A DNA stretch of 64,000 bases from Mesaphorura yosii. Its lineage: Eukaryota; Arthropoda; Collembola; Poduromorpha; Tullbergiidae. The notes below the pieces were generated by a model. The model searched no databases. It was not told where the DNA came from and was given only the letters and a program-made list of their open reading frames with translations. The stretch spans positions 62,001 through 126,000 of the forward strand of contig WIXG01000052.1 of NCBI GenBank assembly GCA_009869945.1, read 5' to 3'. Position 1 is the stretch's first letter; each line of letters opens with the position of its first letter. The position numbers and the translations under genes were made by a program. Below, in pieces: positions 13,451 to 26,100 of the stretch.

Positions 13451-16415
13451 ATGGACAACAGCGAGACTTTCTCCGATCTTGGAGCTGAAACTTCCAATTC
13501 CAACATGTTTGTGGAATCGGATGAGCCAGTATCACAGGTTAGTCTGTCGTGTCGCAGTTGAAGTCGATGATGGTAGGAGATGAGGCTCACTAAGATTACG
13601 TTAATTTGTTTGGTGCAGTTGATTTTTGAGCAAGGTGGCGTGTGTCAGAAATTCACAAGCAACAATAACAAAAGGCGAAAAGAAACGCTGATACCTGGAA
13701 GTCTTTTACTGACCGAAAACGTAAGCTGTAGTAAACTTTGTTTGTGATGTTAAATCTGGACCGTCAAAAGGACTATTTCAGTAGCATTCTTCATTCCATG
13801 TCTAACTTTGTAGAAGTTCGGTCTTTTTATTGAGTGGAAACCAGAAGAAGATCAGATAAGGAACTCGTGCTCGCCAGATTTCACTGGTTTACATAACAAT
13901 TCGCGTCCCAATAGCGCTAATTCCAATCATCGAGATTGGACAATGGTGCATGGAGCGACCAGCGGAATTGGATTTCGTGCAGGAAAAGATGGTATGAAAG
14001 AAAATATATTTGCAATTCTTGTGAAACCTTGACATTCAACTTAACCTATTTGACCAGACGCCACGGTTGAATTCATGCCTGATCCACGAGCTGCCGATTA
14101 TCGTCGTCCTGTAAAAATTGAGCTACTAGAAATTAGATCATTTTTAATACCGTCCAAAAGCCGTGAAAGGGAACTTATTTTCATTTTGTCGGATGGAACT
14201 ACTCACAATCCGTTTATTTTCGAAAGAGGAACAACCGAGAATTTAGTTGGAGCCCTTCATCGCCACGTCACTATAAACAAGTAAGTTCCAAATGAGACTA
14301 TTGGACGCTAAAGCTGTTTGTGAATCTTACATTTTCATTTCATTGTCATTTTTCATTCACATTCATTTAGGGCTAAACATAACCGTGAGCTGTATTTAAT
14401 AACGCCCAAGAGAGATGAACCGATGACCAGAAGTTCACCGCACACCTCACTTGTGGCTGAGTTATTTCCAGGTAGGAAGCAACGTTCAATTGCGTGTAAA
14501 ATTACAATAATAATGCTGACAAATTTCTCCAGAACATACTCATCAATTGAATCAAGTATACCAGATATACTCAGACTTAAGAAATGATCCAAAAGCACTG
14601 GCTTTCACTGCACTAGCAAAAATCGCAGACTACGCTCGTAAGCACGGGAACCTGTGAAGAACAGTTTTACGCTGGAAACGCAATTTACTAAGAGAGTTTT
14701 GTGTCTGAAATTAGTGTCGGACAGAAGTCCTAACGGCGACAGTGGGAGTAAGATTCCAAACGTCGCTGCCAATGGTCATTCTGTAAAAAGTCCACAAACG
14801 GGTGAAAACCTTGAGGCGGATTATGCAACAAATGATGATGGTTATGAAGTCATTTTTAAGCCCGAAAAATTGGATATTGAGCTTGGCGCACGTCCGAATA
14901 CATTTCGTGGACAGCCTTTAAGTCAAGAACAGTGGCTGAACTACCTCGACAACGAAGGGCGTGTCAAAAGTTTTGATGAGATTAAACAAATTGTCTTCCT
15001 GGGAGTGAGTTCATAATCGCCATTATCAATTATCAAGTATAGAATAAATAGGTATTGATCTGTCTCATTTTAACAGGGCGTTGAGCCAGCGATCAGAAAG
15101 CATGTTTGGGTTTTCTTATTGGGGGTCTACGAAAGCTCCAGCACATTTGAGGAGAGAAAGGAGATATTCAAAGATTACACATGCTCGTATAATCGCATGA
15201 AGAATCAATGGGCGTCAATATCCGAAGACCAAGAAGAAAGATTTTTCGCATTTAGAGACTTTAAGTCTCTGATTGGTGGGTTGTAGCATAAAATGAAACT
15301 AGTCATGGTCTGATTTAATGACAAACTTCTAAATATTCAATACCGCTCCTCTTTCCAGAAAAGGACGTACTAAGAACTGATAAAACTGTGGAATACTACC
15401 AAGAGGACAAATACAACGGAAGCGAACTGTTGCGAAATATTCTCATGACTTACATGATGTACAATTTCAACTTGGGCTACGTTCAGGGAATGAGTGACAT
15501 TTTATCACCAATCCTTCTGGAAGTTCAAGAAGAAGTGCTTGCATTCTGGATCTTCGTAAAATTTATGGACAGAATTGTAAGTTAGAAATTCTAGTGATGA
15601 AGTGAGAATCTCAACAGTGTAAACTAGTGTAATCCAATTGAATGTCTCATTTCCAGCACACAAATTTTGAAATGAGCCAAGAAGGAATGCAAAAACAATT
15701 GAGAAACAGCTATGCACTGTTGCAATTAGTTGATCCCAGATTCAGTGCATACCTCGGAGCTTGTGACGCCTCCAATATGTACTTTGAATTCAGATGGCTG
15801 CTTATCCTCTACAAAGTAAGCCATTCCTCAATTGCTAATATACTCAGGCTCAAGTTTCAATGGTTTGTCGTGTAGAGAGAATTTTCTACATTGGATATTA
15901 TGACACTGTGGGAAGCATTGTGGACACAAATTCCCGGCCCGAACTTTCAACTGTTTATTGGACTTGCCATTTTGGAACGCCACAGAATGACGGTTATGGA
16001 AAATAAATTTGGTCTGAGCGAAATCCTGCGGGTGAGAGATATCTTTTTCTTCGCTTCGAGCAATTTTTATAAGATCATTGGAACTTTTCAGCATGTCAAT
16101 GACCTGTCACTGAGAATTGAGCTGTGTGAGACACTTTTAACTGCTGAAGCGATTTACCGACAACTTTTGAATGTGGAGGATAAGTTGCCCAACAATATTC
16201 GCGTTATTCTTGGGTTGCCTGAGAAGGAAGAGCAATCGGTGCCAGAATGTAGCAGTGCCTCGTTTTCACCTGAACCAGAACTTGTGGTGCGTCAGAACAA
16301 TAATGGAACAGGAGTTTCCCAACGTCCCGCAACCAGCGAAGTTCGTCCAAGCCCAACAGTTGAAGAACAAAGCTTGGAATTGAATTGTGATATTGGAATG
16401 AGCCAGTTTATGTAG
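13451..16415 (+). CDS. TBC1D15: Rab GTPase-activating protein TBC1D15/17
   Basis: TBC1D15 proteins stimulate GTP hydrolysis on Rab7 and act at lysosome and mitochondrial contacts. Coding exons: 13451-13537, 13619-13720, 13814-13991, 14058-14280, 14371-14471, 14533-14637, 14715-15004, 15077-15275, 15359-15576, 15657-15815, 15876-16031, 16092-16415, giving 713 residues (human about 690). The N-terminal domain begins with LIFEQGGVCQ. The TBC domain has both catalytic fingers: Arg434 in IEKDVLRTD and Gln471 in GYVQGMSD. The tail is Ser/Pro-rich. A leader exon ends at 13335 (donor GTGAGT). The acceptor at 14714 is the least certain join; alternatives shift a few linker residues only. Introns are 60-93 bp. 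AATAAA at 16741 ends the transcript. Confidence 0.93.
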
Positions 16416-16740
16416 TCGTAAAGAGTTGAGGATCTTTAGCTTATTTAGAGTATTTTGACTGTAGAATTTTCAAGATGGATTTGTAAATAATGCATATAAG
16501 ATTTTCATAGACTTCTAGCATTAACATATGACTGTTTGTAAGAAAGGTCAAAGAATGGTCCCTACGTTGACGCCAGTGACCTAGGTACAGTAAACCTACG
16601 TATCGGGTAGTAAATCCGTATTCTTCTAGTAGTGTCCGTACGTAATTTGATAAATTATCGAAGACTTATTTGGACCACTCAAAGATCACATCACACAATC
16701 CTGTTCTTTTGTAAACATTTTTCCTTGCTGTATAAGACTT

Positions 16741-16772
16741 AATAAAGTTGTTCGTTTGAATATAAGTTTATT
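16741..16772. terminator. opposed poly(A) signals of TBC1D15 and the first ACADM paralog
   Basis: A plus-strand AATAAA lies at 16741-16746 for TBC1D15. Its minus-strand counterpart (TTTATT on the plus strand) lies at 16767-16772 and could serve the convergent ACADM-like gene. Cleavage 10-25 bp past each signal would make the two 3' ends meet or overlap. Confidence 0.5.
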
Positions 16773-17096
16773 CAGCGTTTCGTATCGTTTCATAATTTCT
16801 ACGCAAATGAGAACATACCTGAATCTGTAATTAGTCATTTGTCTTGTCAATTTGTTGGAGTGCCGAATACCACTACCCTAGAATGGACTTTCTAATCAGC
16901 CTTTTAAGATGAGATTATCTTCAACGATTTTTAAATGTCACCGGGCATTAAAATTAAAACAGTAGAAAGAAAAGGCATGCCAAACTTAGAACGAGTTCAG
17001 CAAAACCAAAGACTTGTATTTCTTTCTGTTCATTTTTCATTTACAATTAAAAACCTTTCAAAAATAAAATATTAAGCTCCTCATTCTTGGACGAAA

Positions 17097-19253
17097 TTAC
17101 AAAGTGCTTTTGTATCGTCCAACTAGTTCACGTGAAATGATTAACTTTTGAATTTGTGACGTTCCTTCGTAAATCTGAAATATTTTTGCATCTCTCATCA
17201 GCTTTTCCACTGGATACTCCGTGTTGAATCCATTTCCTCCAAAAATCTGTAGTTATGAACGAACTGACTTATATTTGGACCTCTACGAACTAAGGGTTGT
17301 CGGAATTGATAGACTTGCCTGGACGGCGTCTGCAGCACATTTGTTGGCAGTGTCTCCTGCGATTGCCTTTGCAATTGATGCATAATATGTGTTTCGCCTG
17401 CCCTGGTCGATTTCCCATGCTGATCTGAGCATCATCAGTCTAGAGAGCTCAACACCAATTGCCATATCGGCTAGCATATGTGATACAGCTTGGTGATTTA
17501 TAATTTGTGTTCCAAATGTTTTGCGTTCCATCGCATATTTCAAGGCTTCATCAAGAGCACGTTGAGCCACGCCAACAGCACCAGCCGCAACCTGTTGAGA
17601 ATGAGGACAAAATGAGACCGCCGCGACGCAATGAAGCCAATGGACCGTCAAAAGCCACGAATTAGGAATCAGATATGGAATTCTCATGTGGTTGATGCAT
17701 CATATCAGCTCAAGCATGCAAGCTCACTGGTGGTCTTGTCTTGTCAAAGGCGCCCATGGCTAGTTTGAACCCATCACCAATTCCGGCAAGCACGTTTTCT
17801 TTCTTGACAACCACATCCTCGAAGGTTATTCCTCTTGTATCCGAGCACCGCTGACCCATGTTAATTTCCTGTGCCAAATTTTAATTTTTAATTGAAGAAT
17901 TCGCAACTTCAAACAGTCATTAGCCATTACTGTCACTCGCTCTTATACCTTTCTTCCAGGAGTGATTCCAGGAGTTTTCGCGTCGAGTACGAAAAATGTG
18001 AAAGCTTTGTTTGTGTTTGCTTTAGGATCAGGATCAGTCCTTGCAAGGACAACATACCATGAAGCAACACCAGCACCTGCAAATTTCAGTGCCGGGTTGG
18101 TAAACTGGTGGAAAGCAACGAGCCTTCCGCCCTTCCGTTAAGGGACACAAGGATTTATTAGCGAGGCATGGAGGTCAAGTTATTCTTTGGCTAGGCCTGA
18201 CCTGTTATCCACATCTTCTGTCCATTGATGACCCATTCGTCGCCCTTCTTTACGGCAGTTGTTCTCACACCTGCAACATCGCTCCCACATCCTGGCTCAG
18301 TGACCGCATACGCCTTGATAACACATTGAATTGTCACAGAACTGGTATGGTATATACCGCTGCAGTGGCTACAGTATCATGGCTTTGAGCATGAGGACGT
18401 GCCACTTTAAATCCTGTCGAGGATACAGTATTACTTACTGCCATAATTGGTTCTTCGGTGAGACGACCCAGGTAGGCCTTTTTCTGTTCTTCTGATCCAC
18501 CAAGGAGGACCGGTGAGGCCTAATTTACAAAAATCAATTTAGTGATCGCATGATAAAATGGATGGAAAGAAATGTTGATATCAAGCTTCAATGTAACCTT
18601 ACCGCAAGCCCAGAAGAAGTAACTGCAGTTAAAATCCCGGAACAACCATACGAAAATTCAGAAGCAACAATGCATCCTTCAAGACAACCCAAACCTGGTC
18701 CACCTGCAAATCCAGCAAAGCATAAAAATCACCCTCGATCATTAGGCACATATTAGAATACAACGCTCTCATAATGTGACACGAGATTAAATTATATTAC
18801 CATAAGCTTCTGGTACAAAGTGGTTTAATAGTCCAACACTCCAAGCCTTCTTCATTATGTCCCAGGGATACGCCATGGTTTTGTCGTACTCAGGTGCTTT
18901 TGGAATAATTTCCTCCTTCGTGAATTTCTTTGCCAATTGCTCAAGTTCACGTTGAGTTTCATTGAATTCTAGAAAATAGATATTTGTCCATGGGTTAAAA
19001 TCTATCGGTAATTGTGCGTTACAAACTAAGCAAGCATTCCGCCGGAACATCGCTTACCGAAGTGAAATCCAACATCGCCTCCTGATGCTGCCGCTGCCGC
19101 ACGGGCATCCGCTTTCGCCAAAATTGGTACGGCACTCCGGGAAATGTAGCGATGTGCAGCTTTCATTATTTGCTACCGAACGAACAGAACAAAAGGCATT
19201 TAACACATGACAAGAAAAATCCTGTAACTTTTTTTTACCCTCGACTGAGCCAT
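17097..19253 (-). CDS. ACADM: medium-chain acyl-CoA dehydrogenase, mitochondrial (paralog A)
   Basis: This FAD enzyme catalyses the first step of mitochondrial beta-oxidation of medium-chain acyl-CoAs and passes electrons to ETF. Exons (minus): 19253-19239, 19172-19058, 18968-18801, 18703-18603, 18519-18439, 18313-18202, 18076-17949, 17868-17728, 17591-17319, 17246-17097; 427 residues. The first 40 residues look like a mitochondrial presequence. Family blocks include [35 protein letters not shown] and [13 protein letters not shown]. The catalytic Glu is in [10 protein letters not shown]. The usual PGAGSD is PGCGSD here. The donor after exon 9 is GC (17318-17317) rather than GT. An extra intron (18201-18077) splits an exon that is intact in paralog B immediately upstream. 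Confidence 0.93.
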
Positions 19254-19830
19254 CGTTAAGTTTTTCGCCAATGCTAAAGTAGAAACTCTTGACGGAAGAT
19301 GATCTTGAGTTGACAGTAAACTGAGTAAACGAACCGAACAGCCTGAACTCGAAGATTACTTTGGCCGAAGAATGAATGCTAATATACGAATAGTTGTGCT
19401 AATCTGTTGTGCTTGCTGGCGACAAGTCCGCCGATCAAATTCCAATGTACGTTAGCTTTCAGTGTTGAGCAACCAATAGCAGTGTATATTGATAATCATA
19501 AGGCCTCAATAACAAGCACGTTATATAACTGCAGTTCACTCGAAGTAATAATATTTCGATTCGAACTTTGGAGTTTGCCCTCGTTGGTATTATTTTTCTT
19601 TCAGCGCAGCTCAAAGCTCATCGAATCATACGTTACACGAGGTTCACCTCGCAAATAGCCCGTACGGTATTTTGTTGAGTATGTTAGGAATGATATTATT
19701 TAATCAGTCCTGATTTGTAGTACGTAACACAATCGAGTCTCGGCGTGTGCACAAATTAAAGGAGCGACTTACAAACAATTTCGACTGATTAAATTGGGCG
19801 TAAGATTTAAACATCATGGACGTTGATAAG
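19254..19830. other. spacer between the two ACADM paralogs
   Basis: About 580 bp separate paralog A's start from the 3' end region of paralog B. It should contain the promoter of paralog A. No gene or clear core promoter motif is visible; plus-strand frames are short and unrecognised. Confidence 0.5.
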
Positions 19831-19967
19831 TGGATAATGAAAACTTCTGAAGGACATAGCGTATAGTGCTTTGCTCAAAATAAGTTTCATTGGTCTTTAT
19901 TTCACGCGGTTCAATGACACATTCGGTATCATATGAAATGGTCAAACGTAAACCCAACCAGTCGCAG

Positions 19968-21866
19968 TTAAAGTATGTTCTTATGTCTTGCAACGAGTTC
20001 TCTGGAAATGATCTGCTTCTGAATTTGTGAAGTCCCCTCGTAGATTTGAAAGATTTTCGCATCTCTCATTAATTTTTCAACGGGGTATTCGGTGTTGAAG
20101 CCATTTCCACCATGAATCTGGAGAAAGAAAAGAATTTCATGATTGTAACGTTGCAGTAATTAGAAATAGTGTATGTTTTAGATGAGCGTCTGCCTCACCT
20201 GCACTGCGTCAGTTGCACATTTGTTGGCCGCGTCCGACGCGTAAGATTTTGCAATTGAGGCGTAGTAGGTGTTTCTGCGTCCCTGGTCAATTTCCCAAGC
20301 AGCTCGGTACACCATCAACCTTGAGAGTTCCACACTAATTGCCATATCCGCGAGCATGTGCGACACGGCCTGGTGGTTGATTATTGGAGTGCCGAAGGTT
20401 TTACGTTCCATTGCATATTTTAGGGCCTCATCCAAAGCGCGCTGGGCTAAACCAACTGCCCCTGCTGCGACCTGCCCAGAAGCCAATTAAATTATGTCAA
20501 GTCGGTGTACAATTACTAATTATTGTCTACAGGTATTTCGCATTACTTACAGTAGGCCTGGTTCTGTCGAATGTGGCCATTGCAAGCTTAAATCCGTCTC
20601 CAACCGATCCAACAATATTGTCCTTTGTTAGTACAACGTCCTCAAGCGTAAATCCTCGTGTATCAGAACAGCGTTGGCCCATGTTGATTTCCTGCATCAA
20701 TACGACAGATTTCGTAAGGCAAAGTAGTTATGTTAGCTGTGCGATGAACTTACACAAGCACTCAACTCACCTTGCGACCCATTGTTACTCCGGGAGTCTT
20801 TGCGTCCAGGATGAAGAACGTAAACGCTTTATTCTTAGCAGCCTTTGGATCCAGGTCAGTTTTTGCAAGTACAATTAACCAGTTTGCAATTCCGGCACTG
20901 CTAATCCACATCTTCTGTCCATTTAGTACCCACTGATCTCCTTTCTTGACAGCATTTGTCTTAATTCCAGCCACATCGCTACCCGCACCAGGCTCCGTTG
21001 CCGCGTATGCCTATTTAGCGTGTTAATTGTCTTACACAAATTGTCCACAATAGCATGATGTCGGCCATTTCGGATAGACGCATGCGCACGAGACTGACTT
21101 ACAGCAATCACTGGCTCTGCAATCAACCTTCCCAAGTACTCCTTCTTCTGGGCGTCGTTGCCTCCGATGATGAGCGGAGCAGACTGCAACATAAAATTTT
21201 GGATTTGCCTATCAAACTGAAACACTGAGATTGTAGTTTCGTGAAATGCTCACAGCGAGCCCAGAAGTGGACACACAAGTCTTAAATCCAGAGCACCCGT
21301 ACGCGAGCTCCTCCAGGATTGTCACTTCCTCGACACAGTCTAGACCGGGACCTCCTGCAAAATGTTACCGAAGTTTAGTGCAAGCCCAAACCATAAAGTC
21401 CATAAAGCTGGCATAACAAACCGTATTTTTCTGGTACGAATGAATTTAGAATCCCAACACTCCAGGCCTTCTTGACCAGTTGCCAGGGATAAGCCATCGA
21501 CTTGTCATATTCTGCAGCTTTAGGAATGAGTTCTTCACGGGTAAATTTTCTCGCCAGTTGTTGAAGTTCGCGTTGCGTCTCCGTCAATTCTGTTTGTTCA
21601 GAGCAGAACAGAGCCATTAGATTTGCAATAGAGACAGACGCTTTGTTATTTTGCGTGCCAGCTTTTAATTACCATATTGCAACCCCACTTCAGAATTTTG
21701 TCGGATAGCTTCCGCAGCTTGGGGAGATATTTTTGTAGCATTTTGTGAGAAATGTCGACCAGCAAAAGACAAAAGACGCTGAAATTGAGAGACAATAACA
21801 TTTAAGTTGAACAGTAACTGCAACATTACATTGTAATTCGTAAGTTGTTACTACCTTGGATGACAT
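19968..21866 (-). CDS. ACADM: medium-chain acyl-CoA dehydrogenase, mitochondrial (paralog B)
   Basis: This is the tandem paralog of the gene downstream, with the same predicted reaction. Exons (minus): 21866-21855, 21778-21673, 21589-21422, 21354-21254, 21183-21103, 21010-20771, 20691-20551, 20471-20199, 20117-19968; 423 residues against 421 in human ACADM. The presequence [16 protein letters not shown] is Arg-rich and lacks acidic residues. The canonical [30 protein letters not shown] and [10 protein letters not shown] (catalytic Glu) are present. Seven exon lengths are identical to those of paralog A, so the pair arose by tandem duplication. The 240-nt exon 6 is undivided here. A minus-strand AATAAA near 19898 fits the 3' end. 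Confidence 0.94.
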
Positions 21867-22700
21867 TGCGATGTTTTAAATATTGCCGAGTGTATTATCG
21901 ATTAGTTGATTCACAGCCAGCAGTTTATCAACTGATGTGTTACAGGTTTGGCGTAAAAATGAGCATTTGTCCATCGGAGGTAACATGTTGTCCGTCCACA
22001 TAACTTGGACTTGTCACGCAACATACCATAAGCTTCAGCTGTAGCCGTAAATACTATCTTGCGTAATAGTAGATACCGTAGGCTTGAGTTAGCTCTGTAC
22101 CATAGCACATACTGACGGGGATCTCAATTTGACTTTGAAACTTGAACTTTGATATGTCACTTCAAATAGTGGACTTTTGGAGCGTCAGGCTATCAGGTAC
22201 CAGCAGCGTCCGGTACACAATGCCAATATAGTCGTGCCAAAAGTTCTTAGGTTAAGCTGTGCCATTGCAAGAACCCTTGCACCCTATGAAGCTGCTTCGG
22301 GTACGCAAAATCCTAGAGGGTTCTGCAAGTATTTCCGAATTTCAGCATCATTGCGCAATTACAACTGCACTTCTACGTCTTGTACATGAGTTTCTGCTGG
22401 ATTTGCTTGGTGTGACTATAATCATGAGACAAAATGCGTGTCTTGTGACACAATGATGAGTGAAATTGCTTCCAGAAGTTTTATTGCTCCAGCTTCCATC
22501 GAATTAAGTTTCTAGTGAAATTTCCCCAGAACGGTTCCTCGAAGACCAAAGACTTCAAGATGTGAATTTTCCAGTGTCAAATGAACAACAATGCCAATAC
22601 AGGACAAAGTCTAATAGAAAGGCACTCCACATGTGGACTGGGCCGGGATTTGCCTCAATTTGAATAAAGTGAGAGGGAAATGTACTTTGTTTTGACGTGC
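21867..22700. other. divergent intergenic region
   Basis: The stretch lies between the ACADM paralog B start (minus) and the CHAF1B leader (plus), so it should hold both promoters. Nothing in it resembles a coding exon or RNA gene. Confidence 0.5.
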
Positions 22701-22711
22701 GTGCTGTTCTG

Positions 22712-22718
22712 TATAAAT
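22712..22718 (+). promoter_or_regulatory. candidate TATA box of CHAF1B
   Basis: TATAAAT lies 286 bp upstream of the CHAF1B leader donor at 22999 (GTAAGT). A start near 22743 would give a leader exon of about 255 nt, spliced to an acceptor just before 23153. Confidence 0.35.
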
Positions 22719-23178
22719 GCTTGCTCAAGCTTGTTTACGAACGGAAAGCAGAACCGTCATAATTCTGTTCCAAATGTGAAAACGTCGAACTTTCTCCCTA
22801 TCGTTGGCTAGCGTCTATCCACATCGTTGTGAAAGTCGTTATTCCATTTAATAATATTTGGTTTATCTGTGACTAACTTGCATTCTGTGTTATCATTCGG
22901 ATTTTTATTTCATATTCATCACAACGTACACACATCGCCAATTTTACAACTGGAACTGCTCGATTCAACAGCATATTGATTGATTTATGAGATCTGAGGT
23001 AAGTAATAGCAATTATAACGACCATTGGAGGAGTTTGGAGATAGAAGTAGGTATTCATCTGTACCCAGGAGTCAGGACCTGAATTCCATCAACTTATGAG
23101 CATTTTGGCTTTTGGGATGATAAGTAAATGAAAAGTTTTCTGTGTACATTTAGATTCAGTGTTGATTCGTCCAGCATC

Positions 23179-26100
23179 ATGCGTTGCTTAACTCCTCAAG
23201 TCGCTTGGCATAACAAGGAACCTGTCTTGTCAATTGACTTTGATCCAACCACTCTGGTTTCAACTAATACTGTAGTTTTGGCGTCAACTTCAACTGAAGA
23301 AAAGGATAATGCAGCTTCAAGTGCTGGAGATGTCACTAAGATCGATGAAATGGACGTTGGTGAGGTTCAGACGGTTCAAAGCCCTGCTGCTGCTGAGGCA
23401 AAAGAAGAGCTGCTTGCAGCAATAGGACTCGAAAGCGTGTCATCGAAGTCGATACCCGCTGCTCAGACTCAAGCATCTAACTTCTATAGATTTGCGTCCG
23501 GCGGAGCAGACATGCTCTTATTGGTGTGTAATCATTGGTAATAATGAATCTGGAAATGGTCTGACGTCTGACCTGTGTTCTTCTATCTAGGTTTGGCATT
23601 TGAGAAACCCTGACTCACTGACACCTGAACTCACTTGCGTCGCAGAATTGACTCGTCATTTAAAATCTGTAAATGTTGTTCGTTTTAGTGGTGATGGCAA
23701 TTTCATAGCATCTGCTGATGATGGTGAGTTTAGCTTTTTATACATGTATGTATATTTATGTCTAGCCGCAAAAGGAATTTAATTTAATGATATTGTATGA
23801 TTGTCTACCCAGATGCCTACGTTTGCATTTGGAAGTGCGATGGAAGGTCTGAATCTGAAGAGAACTGGATGCTAGAGAAAAGTCTCCGCAAACACTTTGA
23901 AGATGTCTCTGATCTATGTTGGTCTAAGGATTGTAACTTTCTGGTATCTGGATCAGTGGATAATTCTGCGGTATTGTGGGACGTTAAGAAGGTTTGTTGC
24001 TTCATGCTTTAATATTTACATACTTTACAGATTATTCTTTTCATTGCTTCCCTTTTCACTTAATTGTCCAATTTATTCATTTAGGGCAATGCGTTATATA
24101 CATGGTCCGACCACGGAGGATTAGTGCAGGGTGTGGCAATGGATCCCATTGGAGAATTTGTCATATCTGTGTGCACAGACAGGTAAGTATACCAGTGCGC
24201 AACACGAGTGTGAAATTGCAAAAATTGCACTCCCTCAGCCAATCGTACAATCTCAATTTGCTCTTAGCTGAGATAATGCATTATACATGCTAATTCTTAT
24301 TTTGTCTATTTGTTTCAATTAGGACTCTTCGCTTTTTCAGCGCCAAAACAGGGAAGGTCCTTTCACGAACTCTCAAATACCCGTCTGACTGGATTGGCAG
24401 CGGCTTGAGTGACGATACAGAAGATAAAGAAAACGATGTCACCGAGAAACCTGGCAAACTTCAGCCGCCCATGCTGGTTAATAGAATCTTTCACGATGAC
24501 ACCCTAAGAACATTCTGTCGTAGACCCCAGTTTTCGCCGCGGGGGGAATTACTCCTGGTTCCGGGTGCACTCTTGCCGCCGAGCACAGACAGCGAAAGTT
24601 CGCCTGGGAAAAGTAAAGAATTCGTGATCTCTGTATTCTTTCTATTTTATCTGTCAGAAAAATTATATGAGAGTATTCATTTTCCAGAAAAAGTCAAGGA
24701 AAACAATCATTCCGCAGTTGTTTTCTGCCGAAATTCCTTTACCAATCCATGCGCTGTAATTCCGACTGGCGCTTCTTACGCCATTGTGTGCAAGTTTTGT
24801 CCAGTTTACTTTTACCGCAACAGAGGAGTGATTCAATACGGTAAGCATTCAGAGCTCACTCGGTAACTGCTTTTAGAGTTCTTCATAACTCATAACTTCA
24901 TAATCATTATGATTCCTAATGCATCATTACTAATTCTACTCGCAGATGCTGAGCTTATCAATTCAACAAAGAAAAGTGAACGAACAATCTCTTGTGTTGG
25001 GAAACTCAGAAATGGAAAAGCAGAGGAAACTGTTTTAATGAATATGCCGTATAGAATTGTCTTTGCTATTGCGACAAATGACTCAGGTAAATTAATGAGC
25101 GCTTTTTAAAAAGTTACAGATTCTATATGTTACTGTTCTGAATTCGTAGTGATTATTGGAGACACCGAATCTGGGGAACCATTAGCCGTGGTTGGCAATA
25201 TTCACTGCACTCGCTTGTCTGATCTCACATGGTCGCGCGATGGCCGAGTCATTATGGTTTCGTCAACTGATGGGTTTTGTTCATTCATCACATTTGAAGA
25301 AAACGAGTTGGGGCGTCCTTACCCAATGGACAAGTTGCCAGAATTACTTCCAAACTCCTTCCCTGTTGAACCCAAAGCGGCACCCATTAAAGACAACCAG
25401 AAAAGGAAAATTCAAAAGGAAGATAAACAGAAGGGAAAAGACACACCTTCGGTAGCATCGGTGGACATTCCCAAATTGCCGAAAACAACTAAACATAAAG
25501 AGAAAAAAGACACTGCCAAAAAAACGTCATCAAAACCTGCCGTTACTCAATCTGAACAAGACAAAGAGCGCGAGGCAACGCCACCACGCAACACAAAGGG
25601 TTAGGATGCCACCATGCCACTAGTTATAGCTTGCACTTAATTTTCACATTTGGTGATTTGGTTCTAACAATTATTATTTCGAAAATACAGAAATTGATGT
25701 AGCAGCTACAATTACTCCCACTACCGAGATACGAGAGTCGTTGTCAAAAATTAAGGTGACCCCTAAAAGGAACACCTTGGACCGATGGATTAAGAAGACT
25801 CCTAAATCAATGGAGAAACAGTTACTGAAGGAGAAGCAAGAGGCCGAAGCGGAAGCAAAGCTTATGTCAAAACTCGAAGCAACTCTGCCGATTAGCTCCG
25901 AAGAACTGACAAAGCTGAAGGAAGCGCCGATTATTGTGGATTTGGATTCTGATAACGAGGTCGAAGATTTGGAGAATGGCTGCCTAAACACAATCCCGAC
26001 GCTGGAAGACGAATCCAAACAAACGGTGGAGGCTGTGGATCTCAAGGATGAAGACTTGCCAGTTTTAAGTGCAGCCATCCCTGGACCCAACACCAGTGCT

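Noticed and set aside
20384..20878. 164-codon plus-strand frame antisense to ACADM paralog B
   Set aside because: It runs across exons and introns of a well-supported minus-strand gene and reads as a shadow of its coding frame.
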